A stretch of DNA of 64,000 nt from Congeria kusceri. Taxonomy: Eukaryota > Mollusca > Bivalvia > Myida > Dreissenidae. Below are positions 1-11,739 of the stretch, piece after piece. Both the position numbers and the translations under genes were made by a program. The first letter of the stretch is position 1; each line of letters opens with the position of its first letter. Where the stretch lies: the NCBI GenBank assembly GCA_027627225.1, contig CM051030.1, positions 22,665,105-22,729,104 of the forward strand. Direction: 5' to 3'. The notes under the pieces are model-generated. The model did no database searches. It saw only the letters and a list, made by a program, of their open reading frames with translations, and was not told the DNA's origin.

Positions 1-135
1 TGATGATGGTTATGATGATGATTATGATAACGACGACTTTGATGATGGTGTTGATGATGCTGCTGATGATGATTATGATGATTATTGTGGTGGCGGTGGC
101 GATGATGATGATGATGATTATGATGATTATTATAA
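1..135. repeat. GAT-rich imperfect microsatellite
   Basis: Interrupted GAT/GATTAT trinucleotide tract that runs off the left edge of the window, so its full length is unknown. No coding feature is attached to it. Confidence 0.9.
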
Positions 136-640
136 TGATGAGAAAGTGTCAAATATAGTTTCACCACTACAATACTGAATTTACTTTTTGTTTGGTTATA
201 ATATGAACGGTAATTATAATAAATATTTGTATGTTGATTGGGTCGATATTTTTTAAAATAACTGTTTCTAGCATCAACCCATTTTCAAGCGTTTGAAAAT
301 TAAACAATGCGATTTTTTTCTTTTTATTTAAAACATTTATGCACATATAGTTAATAAACTCCATACAATTTATTTGAGGACCAAGGTGCGGAAAGTTTGT
401 TATCGGTCATATCAAACAATACTTGAATTCATGTGTATAAATTTATTTCTTAAGCAAATATACTAAGAAACAACAAAACGTCAAACAACCAAAACTTCAC
501 ACAAATAGTAAAATGCTTTTCTGCAAATTTTAAATTATATTGTCATATATTTTTTATGTTTTTTACTATGTACTGTTCGCATATTTGTGCGTTTTATGAA
601 GTAAATAAGGACAATAAGGACAATGTTCCCTACCAAACTT
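136..640. other. AT-rich unique sequence, no gene seen
   Basis: Both strands carry frequent stops. The only frame here (about 65 codons, minus strand) has no splice or domain support. Confidence 0.6.
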
Positions 641-647
641 CACATAC

Positions 648-681
<34 letters not shown>

Positions 682-757
682 TGTTGTAGTAGTTGTAGTA
701 GTAGTAGTAGTAGTAGTAATGATGATGATGATGATGATGCTGATGATGGCGACGACG

Positions 758-796
<39 letters not shown>

Positions 797-828
797 TTGA
801 TGATTGTTATGATGATGATGATGATTTT
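648..828. repeat. Compound TAG / GAT / TTA microsatellite
   Basis: A TAG tract (about 650-718) is followed by GAT (719-745), TTA (757-796) and GAT again (799-825). The open frames across it (polySer-polyAsp-polyTyr, polyVal-polyMet-polyIle) are translation artefacts of the repeat. Confidence 0.95.
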
Positions 829-829
829 C

Positions 830-1740
830 GACGGTATCCCGTATCCTATTTAACGGACGTTATCCGTTTTGATGGTTATTTGAATCAATTATGATATATT
901 AATATCTCAAATTGTTGTAAAAAACGGTTTTTGCGTAATCACTTTACTTTTCTTTATGCGTTGTTAACAATACCCGATTTTTAAACAGACATTCAAACTA
1001 TAAATCATTATATTTCTTCATTGTGTTATAAAGATAAAAACGTTTAATAATTAGCATATTCTTTACGCTTTCATAAATACTAATAAACAAGGATGACAAA
1101 TTCCTACAGTAACACTACAATATACTACACTACAATATAGTTATTAAAACTCACGAAAAGCTGCTCTGTTCATCATTTTCGTGAACAATCGAATTTGTCA
1201 CTCATGTCAAATGAATCAAATAGAAACAGAATAACGGTGTTTTACTAGTTTTCCGAATGTACAGTAAAGGGAGTCGCTATTACAATCCACATTCGGTTCT
1301 TATTTGTATAATCTATCTAAATTTCGCCGAGAAGTTTAGAATCGATATTTAATTTACATTTGTACATGTACATGTTTACACTTGTACAATTTCCGAGATG
1401 TTATTTGCATTTATTAGAATAATTATCTGATTTGTTTATAAATGTTATTACATTATTGTATGTATGTGATGCTAACACTTTCGTATTACAATGCTTGAAA
1501 ACTGTGTATAATCGCTACGTCAATATTATTTATATGCTATAATATTGATGTGCGATAACATTATATAATGTTTAAGCAATGCATTTAGACATTAGACTTA
1601 ACAGTGCATGCATAAGCTTATTTGTAGATATTTCAATAAATATATGTTATGAACAATATAATATAAAATATAACATAAATAATATTATTGAAACAAATAA
1701 TAAAACAGTCATCAGGGGACATATGGGCGGGTCTCAATTC
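830..1740. other. AT-rich unique sequence, no gene seen
   Basis: No open frame longer than about 60 codons, no splice-bounded exon and no clear repeat were recognised. Confidence 0.55.
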
Positions 1741-2010
1741 AATACGGGTAGCTACTGTTAGCCAACCAACACCCGAGCGGTCTGCTCTTATTCGTTTCAG
1801 ACTTTTAATTAGTCAGGCTCGCTTGAGCCATTGACCAAAGGAAGAGTTGTGTTTAGGTGGAGGCCGGGCTTCCACCGAGCTGCGGACAATAGGACCAATC
1901 AAATGATCCCGGGGCGGGCCCTGGGTGATATACACGTGAAGGTTCTTAGCCAATTAACGAGGTGTGAATAAATCCACTCATCAGCGCCTGTGATTTATGT
2001 CAGTAGCTAA
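1741..2010. other. GC-rich island of unknown nature
   Basis: This block is clearly richer in G+C than its flanks. It contains a small hairpin (GTGGA...TCCAC, about 1858-1876) and the palindrome-like CCCGGGGCGGGCCC. No tRNA A/B boxes and no long open frame are visible. It could be a repeat remnant or a CpG-rich regulatory block. Confidence 0.35.
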
Positions 2011-2219
2011 TTAATTAGGTGATTAACAACTTTAATTGTGTATGAGAAGGTTGCTCCTACTCAACACGTATGGAGGCCACCACTTTATACTTTTTACTTG
2101 AATATTTTGATAAAATAAGACTATGAACAGGGCCAAATTTATAAAGAATATTAGATAATTTTTGCAATAAAATATTTGTTTATCTTCTGTAAAGTGGCAT
2201 TTAAAATTCATCATTAATA

Positions 2220-2600
2220 TCAATATCATGATTCTCATCATCATAATTATCATCGTTATTATCAGTTCCATTACTAATATGTCAGTAGATGACGCGATTG
2301 TTGCATGGGAGTAGTACTATCATCAGTTGTATCATCATGATCATTATCATGATCATCATCATGATCATCATCATGATCATGATCATCATGACCATCATCA
2401 TCATCATGATCATCATCATCATCATCATCATCATCATTATCATTATCATCGCCATCATGAAGTTATGTATCAGTATATGTTTCATCATCGTCATCGTCAT
2501 CGTCATCATCATCATCATCATCATCATTATCACCATAAGTAAGTTCTGTATCAGTATCTGTTTCATCATCATCATCAGCAGCAGCATCAGCAGCAGCAGC
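2220..2600. repeat. CAT/GATCAT microsatellite with CAG tail
   Basis: Imperfect CAT repeats interspersed with ATGATC palindromes, ending in a short CAG-rich stretch near 2577-2601. All open frames here on both strands are low-complexity repeat translations. Confidence 0.95.
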
Positions 2601-2699
2601 ACTGTCATAATTTAGTGATTTACACGGTTTATTGAAAAGTCCGTGTAACGAACTAATAATAATTATAAGCATGATTATGCCTGTACATAATCACAACTA

Positions 2700-3410
2700 A
2701 GTAAATTGGATTTGGAGATTCTTGTGTACGGCCTATGGGCAGCCTTCCGGTATTGCTACGGCCAACCTGATATTCAGGCCGATTGTGAACAGCCAACTCG
2801 AGCACTGCGGTTTTATTATATAAATATCTTTATTGTCAAAAATAAGCAATTGCACAACACTATGGCTGCATTCGCCCAGGTCTGCCAGCCCCTTTAATAC
2901 GTATATATCTTACCTGTTAGACTAAATTGTATTATTCGTCAGGAGACGTTGTGACTATGTAAACTATAGTAATGCGTTTATCGGGAACAGTGCGGCCGAA
3001 AGGCGTCGGACCCCTTCCGGTAGGAGCGCTTTAGGTTTCCGTGGCTGCCTGTTTAGGTCAAAGCATCGATGCACTAACCGTATGGCGTAGAGAAATTGTG
3101 CGCCAGGAGAAATTTGCCTATATATCAATACTAATATACATGGTTAGTACGGTAGCGTTGCGCCATTGTTAGCTTCGCGTCTTTCTTGGAAACATACGTG
3201 TCGGGCTTCATCCAGTATGAGAGTTTTAGGTTTCCGCGGCTGTCTGCTCAGGTCTGGAAATCGAGGCTCGAACCGTTGGCAGTAAACAAATTGTGCGGCA
3301 AGAGACGTTTTAACTGTACCAGAGGTCCCCGCAGTTTCAGTAATAAATTGCGCTATGTATGGTTTACGTATTGAGCTAAAATGCGGTGTTACAGCCATTG
3401 AATTTAAAAG
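2700..3410. repeat. Diverged duplicated block, unknown family
   Basis: A segment of higher G+C than its neighbours. The phrase TTTAGGTTTCCG followed by GGCTG recurs near 3030 and 3227, and related CAGGAGACGTT/CAAGAGACGTT phrases recur near 2940, 3104 and 3299. This indicates a diverged tandem or dispersed duplication. The overlapping frames on opposite strands (3144-3398) show no domain and are probably chance. Confidence 0.4.
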
Positions 3411-3622
3411 TGCTGATGGTCTCTGATATACGCGTGAAATTAAACATGTAGTATTTAATTATATGGCGATTAGAAGGAAATTGTAGACATACATAGTTAA
3501 AAAACGGGTCAGCTTTGTTGCGCATGTTCGACTAATCAAATTATAGCTATTTGAAATATGCTGTAACTTAGGATCAAGACATTGGTTTTATGTATACTGT
3601 TTAAAGTTTAAAATTTCCTTTA

Positions 3623-3686
3623 CAAATTCTATTTCAGCAGCAATCGATTTAAAACAAATTCTATTTTAGCAGCAATCGATTTAAAA
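3623..3686. repeat. 32-bp tandem duplication (2 copies)
   Basis: Units 3623-3654 and 3655-3686 differ at one base (TTTCAGCAG versus TTTTAGCAG). A recent local duplication. Confidence 0.9.
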
Positions 3687-4194
3687 CAATCCAACTCTAG
3701 TTTCTGTATTCACATACATGTATTTTGAAAACACTTATTCAAACTTGCAAAATGTTACAAGAGATCTCAAGTTATTTGTATTCTTTGTATTCATACATTA
3801 TTATATATATAATAGAAGAACAATACGTACATGACAAACGGTAATTTAATTACTCGTAAATTTCATTATTTGAGTGTCGTCATCAGCTGAGTTGAATGAC
3901 GCATATAGAAAATTTAAACATTTTCTCGGGTTTCACGAAAAAGCCTTAACTGTATGAAATATTAAACTAACCTCATTTTATGATTTACTGATTGTTATTT
4001 GACAAAATGAATCGACGTTCGAATTAAGCATAATATGCAATAATTGTATTAATATGTTAATATTATATCTAGCTAAAAAAATGTACAGTATCGGTCAATG
4101 GAATTCTGATAATTTAGACGCTGAATAGCATTCTTTAATCAGTGATACATTACGTAGATAGCACATGAGAAAATACACATTTTATTTCAAAATA

Positions 4195-4440
4195 AGATAA
4201 TCCCATTTTAAAAGTGGGAAAATTTTCCCATTTTCAAAAGTGGGAACATTTTTCCTACTTTTAGAAGTGGGAAAACAATTCAGTGGGAAAATTCAAAATT
4301 TAAAAATTTAGAAAACGCTTTTAAAAATATTCAGAAATATAAAACAATACAATGTTTTAACTAGCCCAAGATATTTCTTCTAGTTATTTAATGAAATAGC
4401 ATTTCTTTTCCCACTGGATTTTTTTCCCATTTCTAATCAT
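4195..4440. repeat. TTTTCCCA/TGGGAAAA palindromic repeat cluster
   Basis: Repeated complementary TTTTCCCA and TGGGAAAA words form overlapping potential hairpins, for example GGGAAAATTTTCCC near 4217. The same vocabulary recurs at 9741-10110, suggesting two remnants of one short dispersed repeat. Confidence 0.55.
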
Positions 4441-5600
4441 AATTTTCAAACGAGAATTAGTGCCAACAGTTTAACAACGCGTAATAGGCATATATATGCA
4501 TAAAAAAAAATATTTAAAAAATAAAAAAATTGATGTGAAAAACATCAATTATTGATCACAATAAAACACGTTAATGCACACTTTATGTAAAAAAAAAGTA
4601 ATATCAGAAAGAAAAAGGGTACTTAAGTTTGCGAAATGTCGGTTTCGCAAAGTTTTTCCGGTGGCTGTTTTAAATGGAACTTGGTATTGGGACACTTTCC
4701 TGGGAAATTATAATGAAATACTACCAGTGTTTTAAACAATAGCATTTTGTCTGCAATTTTCTCTGTCGTGGAAAACACAGTTTTCCATGTATTTGATTGC
4801 ATAGTAAGAATATGATGAATGACCACCCTAGGGACAAGCGATTTCAGAGAAGAAGTTGATTTGGGTAATAAACAACAAACGAAGGCGACGGAGGGTATCT
4901 GACCATTATAGCTCATCAATGAGTACTTTAAGCTTTTGTGAGCTAACAATGAAAGTACAGACTAGGTCGCCGGGTTCTCAATGGCGTCCTTTTCTGATCT
5001 CGTTATATCTTGACACGATATTTCTCAAAAAGTTTAACGACGCCAATCATTTGAAAGTTAACAGATATTTATTCGTCGATATCGTTGTATTTACTGTAAA
5101 CGTAATTTAAATATTGTTGTTTCGATATATTTTTTGTTTTTCTTTACCGTGATCTTCTTGAGCGAAGGCTATGCTTCGTGCCACGGTGTAGTCGTTCAAA
5201 TGTGTTAGACATGGGAAAGACAACCCTTGTTGTTCATATGTATGTTTCCCAGTTACGTATTTTATATGTCCATTTTAATATTTGGTATACCTTACTTACC
5301 CTAGAGCCTCGAGCAACGGGAGGGACACTTAAAAGTATTAATGTTTGTTTGTCCAAATATTAAGTTGAATAACTAATTATTATTCGAAATTGTGTCCCAA
5401 ACTTTAGAGGAATATCCGATATCCGATACCCTGTAGTTACAGACGATTGCACCGGGTAATACATGTTATAACCCCTTTATATTACTGAACTTATATTAAA
5501 ACTTTTAATTAATTAAAGATAATGAAATATGTTCATTACCATGTCACATCGGACTTTAAATTGTTTGCCGTCGGCAAAAGCTTTATACAATCTTGAGTGA
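4440..5600. other. AT-rich sequence with small hairpin; no confirmed gene
   Basis: A perfect 8-bp-stem hairpin (ATTGATGT/ACATCAAT) lies at 4529-4549. A minus-strand frame of 108 codons (4623-4949) sits in a locally less AT-rich patch. I see no recognisable domain, no conserved motif and no supporting splice sites, so it is not called a gene. Confidence 0.35.
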
Positions 5601-5602
5601 CT

Positions 5603-5630
5603 ACGATTATCACTGACTAGTGATAATCGT
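5603..5630. repeat. Perfect 12-bp-stem hairpin
   Basis: ACGATTATCACT pairs exactly with AGTGATAATCGT around a GACT loop. A smaller palindrome (TTTGCCG/CGGCAAA) lies about 50 bp upstream. No poly-T run or coding end is nearby that would explain it. Confidence 0.85.
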
Positions 5631-5639
5631 GTACCAGTA

Positions 5640-8600
5640 GGGTACACATATTGTGTAATATGCTAATTATTAAGGCCTCTATGATGCTGTGATGTTAATT
5701 ATGTTGCAAAGATAATCAGGTTTATTACGATATACAGACATAGCAAAGGTTATTTCGACGCAAGGTAGACTTACTACTTGTAAGTCATAGTTCTTTTAAA
5801 GATAATTTATTATGAAGTAATGATAAACGTGTGAAGATGGTACTATTGACAGTTGTGATATGTAAATAAGAAATCAATAATAGTTCCCGTGGACAGTGGA
5901 CACTGTCTCCTGGGCAGTAAAAAGTAATAACAGAACCGTTAAAAGTAACAGGCGTCAGAAAACATATAACATATTGTACGGATGTCATTTAGACAATCTA
6001 TGTTTTATTACGGTGTTTCAGTGACTTATAATAGAAAGGAATACTGGAATGTTGTTAAGGTATAAAATTGCGCATACAGTTTTCGAACTGCTCCAGGGTG
6101 TGCAAATGTACGTATGAATAAGTGCTATAACATATTATGTAATGACCTTGTTTTACAGATATTGCAGTATAATTTTCAATACATTAAGGGACAATTCGGA
6201 ACTGATTTGACGTAAAAAATTAAACAAACTTAATGATCATCCGTCGTATTTTTCAATACTTAATTCCCCGAGCTATACAGATTATACCATAAGGGTCAGC
6301 GAAAATTTGAACTCACTGAAACTTTTTAAAGTAGGCGATAACTACTATAACTGCAGTGGCAGTTTACGATGACCCAAGAACTGTCAATCATATGCAAATG
6401 TACCAGCAATGTTCTCCAGTCATCGTTCTTATATATAACGTGATGGACGTTTGACCTTTGTACACAAAAGAGCATGCGGTAAATATTGATGAATGAATAT
6501 TAATCCGTCAACAAAAGCTGGAGAGAGGTTTAAACTGTTCGTGAAAAACCTGGAAAGTCCAGTTTTAGAGATAAAATATATTTTATCATAGTGTATCATT
6601 ATGTAAAAGCGTTACTCTCACATTCTACCTACACATCACCTTGCATCGTGTTAAGCTGTACAAATATTAAGCATACTGTTATACGGGCAATACTTTTCAC
6701 AGGACCTACCCGCCGAAAGTCCACTTACAATGTGGAAGGTTATCCGAAAACTCATATAGAAGCAATCAAATTTAATTGCTGTCTATTCTGTAGTAAATAC
6801 CCGTGAAGATACTGTTTTCTTTAAAATAGAAGACAGATATGTGTACGATTATACCTCCATTGTGTATGTATTATTAATTTCAAACTAAACACACACGTGT
6901 TAAGCCAAGCTCTCTATCCCCGCCTTGTTTCAACCGTTCGGACAAAATACCTAACATTAACGTACTACAAAGATAAACAAGCCATATTAGAACGAGCGTT
7001 CAATGCATTTCTATAAAGACTGCATATTAAAAGCCTACTACGAATTCGATAACAATAAACTGTAAAACTTACATGAAGTGTGCATATACATATGCACGAA
7101 CATCCAAGAACATATCCATTTGATCAAGCACATGATATTAGTGTCAAATGTATTCAAAATATTCAGTTAGCAATATATCATATTTATTAAGGAAGTTAAA
7201 TTGCAAAGGAGGAAGTTTTAAATCAACAGATGTGTATAAGCAATATCCGATCGTTGTTCTAGCATATCCTTATGATTGAATAAAATGTGTAAACTCAACA
7301 TACGTGTCTATAACTTGATATATCTCGCGTTCAGAAAAATAACAATCTACAGAACAATCTTCAGAAAAAGGAAAATGTATAGATTACCCAAATAATATAT
7401 TTGTAAACACATAAACAAACTATTTAAAGAATGCCATGCCGTCGAGCACCCACGACCTCATAAACGTTTATTAAAAATGATTTTGTTTGTTGCAATGCAT
7501 ATTAACAAACAAATATGAATTGCTTATGCATTCGACCATAGGTTAACAATAATATCAGCCATAATCCATGCTATTAAACATGGACTGAATTGTATGTCGG
7601 ACCTAGAAGCTTTATCCTTCTAAAGAACTATATTACCGTATGGTTGGTCTAGAATATTTTCTCCAATACAAATTTATTTTTGAAATATTCGAGTAATAAT
7701 AAAAGTACTTGCATCGCTTTGGTCTTTTTTATTATGTAGTTGTTGAGACTTGCATCAGAGATGTATCCGTTTGATTGTAAAACATGTCTTTAGCCTGAAA
7801 GAAATATGATAAATTGAAATGTTACTGCATTTACTCATTTATGACTTCAGGCATAAAATTGTTACTGATGTTATAACTACATAACAACAATTACATTTTT
7901 TATATTAAGCTGGCGTAGGTATAATTATGTACTTTTGACCCAAAGGGTACGTCATACTTCTACATAACGAACATACGCACTTTAAAATCGTTATTCATAA
8001 ATTATATATTTAATAGCATTGCATTGGCTGATACAGAAAATCCACAATGCAGAACAATTTAAAGGGTTATGATATATATGCCATTTTAAATCAATGCCTT
8101 TCAATAGAGTAATACAATCAGGTTGTAATTAAGGTTGTACAACTATGCGTTTTAATATGCATACTACGTTTATGTTAGTTAAGATATTCAAAGGCCCTTT
8201 AACTATAACCGTTCCATTTAATTGATTTAACCAATAAAAACCTAAAATGAATATATAATATGGCCGAGATTCAAACATACGTCCATAACAGTCGACAGTA
8301 AAACCAACCTCATGTTAATGATTTAATACGTGTGTCTATGAAAGCATGTAAAACACTGAAATCTGTGTGTTCCCACATTCAGATGTTAACAGTTGACATT
8401 AACATCTACAAGGAAGTCTTCCTTGTTTAAAAACAGCAGACAAAGTTAAAGATTAACATAACAAATATACGAATATATATAACTTTGGTAGTGTTGATAA
8501 ACTACATATAATCATTATGTAACACACTTTTAACATTTACGCACAATACTCATGTACTCACTATAATAATATTCCTCTCAGCAAACATTTACTTATTTAG

Positions 8601-9000
8601 GCTATAAACTAGAGTCTTTATACCAAAATGTATTTGGATACCTCACTATTATAGATGTATTGTTATAGGGACATTATCTTCAGCTATAATTATATGAATA
8701 CGACATACATGTACATGCATAACCAGAAGCACACGAGTGTTCACAAATTGATACAGATGCACTCAACACAAATTTGAATTGTAAATTACTGACTTTTAAC
8801 GATGTTTTATTCGGCGTGATATATTTAAAACTGAAACGAGTGGGTGATTTGTTGGCTAAACTTTGTATTGTTATGGCCTTTTCTGCCAAACTTTCGATGC
8901 TGATTGTTTGCTTTGTATATTTGTAAAAAGATATGTTCATTTCTTCTGTTTTTATAAAATGATTCTTCAAACTTAGTCAATACATATTGTAATTTGTGCA
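5640..9000. other. AT-rich sequence, no gene seen
   Basis: Short frames at 5785-5988 (-), 6591-6806 (+) and 8680-8970 (-) lack motifs and strong starts. No repeat family or splice-bounded exon was recognised. Confidence 0.5.
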
Positions 9001-9145
9001 CGAAATATTGACCCGGAATTTAATTGTCATGTGATGCGGAAGCAACCGTTTTGTTTATAGCAACAGAACACTACACAAAATACATTTAGCAAACATTGAT
9101 TTAGGTGACCTACTTAAAAATAAATAAATAATATACGATCTAAAC

Positions 9146-9334
9146 ATGAGTCAATTCAGCGAAGCAAGCTACATTCCGCATGAACTTTCTCAAAACCAAG
9201 ATGAACCATTTATTGATGAGCTGACTTTAGTCGACCATCATTACTTTCAAACTACATGTAGTGAGGAAGTTTTTGATGCTGCTGCTGAAGATGAACTTGC
9301 CCTTATTTCTCACGATGAGAATCAATTTGAATGA
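9146..9334 (+). CDS. Small acidic ORF, 62 aa, function unknown
   Basis: An ATG in the context AAAC-ATG-A opens a 62-codon frame of normal amino-acid complexity, rich in Glu/Asp (including FIDELTLVDHH and AAAEDELALISHDE) and strongly acidic, with no signal peptide or membrane segment. An AATAAA signal lies at 9467-9472, about 135 bp after the stop. Upstream are a GCGGAAG ETS-like word (9036-9042), TCATGTGA (9027-9034) and AGCAAC (near 9059), a plausible short promoter. It could be a single-exon gene, a first exon or a chance frame. I do not recognise the family. Confidence 0.38.
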   Translation: MSQFSEASYIPHELSQNQDEPFIDELTLVDHHYFQTTCSEEVFDAAAEDELALISHDENQFE

Positions 9335-9744
9335 GTAGCGCGATTCGGCTGTTGCGCTGCCTTCGGTGGTGCTACAACTAGTCAATATTAAACGGTAACA
9401 ATTGTAGATACAAAATGCTTAAGCTGCCTTATGATTAGTTAAACGAAAACTAATGACGTCGCTACGAATAAAAATGTATATAAACATGCGAAAATCAAGG
9501 AATTAATTCCTCCGTGAAGTTCCTCGTCAGGCTTCACGCTTCTACGAAACCTCCTGCCTTGAAGACACCAAGCAGCCTATCATATGGCTTCTGCTACAAA
9601 TCCTTTCACCAGCCTTGTATACCTTCGGAACGCCTGCGAGGAGGTATTACTATTTTACATATTTAATTCTGATCAATAGTTGATGATTTTTACATAAAAA
9701 TATGTTTTTCTTTCATCATGAAATTTATGTGCAAAATTGGCTCT

Positions 9745-9773
9745 CCCGTGGGATTTTTCCATTTTCCCACGGG
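9745..9773. repeat. CCCGTGGG/CCCACGGG hairpin
   Basis: A perfect 8-bp stem. It begins a 9741-10110 patch of CCCA/TGGG words alternating with T-rich runs, like the patch at 4195-4440. The frame at 9737-10039 is a translation of this patch. Confidence 0.7.
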
Positions 9774-10371
9774 ATTTGTTTTTTTCCTACTTTTTCAGGC
9801 TAGAAAAAAAATCGCATGGGATCTATGTAAATTTTAAAACCGCGTTTTTATGTCTTTTATATGCATACAAATTCAATATAACCATGATACAATCGTTTTG
9901 TATAGACACAATTTTATATTTGACTGTAATAAGGAAAATGTCATTTCAAAAGTGTGAAAAAAATCCCATGGAATTTTTTTTTTTTTTGCTAGATTTTCCA
10001 ATGTCCCTCTTAGATATAATGTATTTTATCTTAAAATAAGTAGGAAACTTGTTTGTGGTGAGTTTTAACATGTTCAAAAAGAATGGGAAAATTTTCCCAC
10101 TTTAAAAATAGGATTTTTTTATCCTTTTTAAATTAGATAATAAACTGGGTTCAAATATTGAAACTGCTTTTTATAATAATTTATAATTTAATAGAAAATA
10201 TCAATATAAATTAAAACCCTTTATACTGAAATAAAGATTATTCTGATTGGGAAAACATCGATGGCAAAAAATGTTTCTGATTTATTGGTAAATCATGTAT
10301 CTATTGATTTTTCTTACGTTCATTCTCTCTTTCTGGTTTAAATAATTATTTTTTTTATTTACCAGTTTATT

Positions 10372-10674
10372 TATTTGTTTATTTATTTAGTTAGTTAGAA
10401 CGTTAGTTAGTTAATTAGTTAGTTAGTTTGCCAGTTAGCTATTTAGTTAGTACGTTAGTACGTTAGTTAGTTAGTTAATAATAATATTATTATTATTATT
10501 ATAATAATTATTATTATAATCAAACTATATATTTATTAGTAGTAGTAGTATTAGTATTAGTATTAGTAATAATATGTGTTATGATTATTATATTATTAAT
10601 GGTAAAATGATGGTGATGAGGATAACTATTATTATTATTATAATTATTATTACTTTTATTATAATTATTATTAC

Positions 10675-10731
<57 letters not shown>

Positions 10732-11000
10732 AAATATTATTATCATTTATTTTATTTTTATTATTATTATTATTTTTATTATTATTATTACTTTTATTAT
10801 TATTATTATTACTTTTATTATTATCATTATTATTATTATTATTATTTTATATCTTATATTAGTATCATTATTATAACTTTTATTATTATTATTGTTTTTT
10901 CTTAGGATTGTTATTATTTCTTTATAATTGATATTATTATTAATATAAATAAAATTATAAATACAAATATTAATATTAATATTAATATTAATATCAATAT

Positions 11001-11067
<67 letters not shown>

Positions 11068-11085
11068 TGTATTATTATTATGAGG
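10372..11085. repeat. TTAG tetranucleotide and TTA trinucleotide arrays
   Basis: A TTAG-rich stretch with scattered ACG/CCAG variants (about 10388-10480) runs into a long imperfect TTA/ATT array (10480-10905). A TATTAA stretch (about 10960-11005) and a second AAT/ATT array (to about 11075) follow. The AAT-to-ATT switches form long inverted tracts able to fold. Confidence 0.95.
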
Positions 11086-11447
11086 ATGTCAACGAATACT
11101 CCAATAATTATCTATCATGCATTTTCCTGAATTATGATCCTTTTTGACTATTCATCTTAGTTAAGTTTCTTGTTTAGGTCAACTTGTTTCAAAATATATT
11201 TGATCTACATCTTTTACACTAGGTATGCATATTCAGCAAGAGTCAGCAAAACGTTTCTAGGTGTTAAACATATATTCTAACACGTCACGCGGCATTTTTT
11301 CCCTAGACAAAGAAGGAAATCACGTACGGCTAAATCTGTAATAATTATTACATTTACATAAATTACTAAACGTACACATTATTGACAATTTTATTTTATT
11401 TGTGTTTGTTAGAATGCTACTTTCACTGTACATAGCATCAATAAACA

Positions 11448-11559
11448 TGACGTCATATTGTTTCTATTTTGATTTTTATCAACGAATCTGACGTCATTCG
11501 CTCAATATTTATGAATGAAGTTGATGTCATATTGTTTTGTTATGTTTCATTAACGTCAC
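11448..11559. promoter_or_regulatory. Cluster of four CRE-like sites
   Basis: Two perfect TGACGTCA palindromes (11448-11455 and 11489-11496), one TGATGTCA (11522-11529) and one AACGTCAC (11552-11559) lie within 112 bp. TGACGTCA is the CREB/ATF binding site. The first and third sites share following text (TATTGTTT), so the cluster probably arose by local duplication. No start codon or first exon is visible close downstream, so the target is unknown. Confidence 0.45.
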
Positions 11560-11587
11560 TGAAACAACTCAAGATATAGAGGTTATT

Positions 11588-11730
11588 TGTTTGTTTTCGG
11601 TGTGATTACGCGTGATATCGTCACCGGAAAGGGAGATTAATATTTTCACGAGCGCTTGCGCGAGTGAAAATATGTATATTGTCTCCCTTTCCGGTGACGA
11701 TATCACGCGTTATCACACCGAAAACAAACA
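11588..11730. mobile_element. 143-bp foldback (long hairpin) element
   Basis: Left arm from TGTTTGTTTTCGG (11588) and right arm ending CCGAAAACAAACA (11730) are nearly complementary throughout. Differences are one mismatch near the arm ends and a short insertion of a few bases in the right arm. The centre is GAGCGCTTGCGCGA. The arms include CGCGTGATATCGTCACCGG and GGGAGA/TCTCCC. It resembles a miniature foldback transposon. No clear target-site duplication is seen. Confidence 0.8.
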
Positions 11731-11739
11731 CATTTTCTT

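Noticed and set aside
556..894. 112-codon frame with polySer-polyAsp-polyTyr
   Set aside because: Compound TAG/GAT/TTA microsatellite with no conserved sequence around it.
1850..1890. tRNA or snRNA gene in the GC-rich island
   Set aside because: Only a short hairpin is present; no A/B boxes, cloverleaf or snRNA motifs.
2282..2672. PolyHis/polyAsp/polyMet frames on both strands
   Set aside because: Translation of a CAT microsatellite; both strands open because the repeat lacks stops.
4623..4949. 108-codon minus-strand frame
   Set aside because: No domain or motif and no promoter or polyA context; a competing plus-strand frame overlaps it.
6591..6806. VEGYP motif shared with the exon at 59869
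   Set aside because: Only five residues match, there are no splice sites, and the rest of the frame differs; coincidence.
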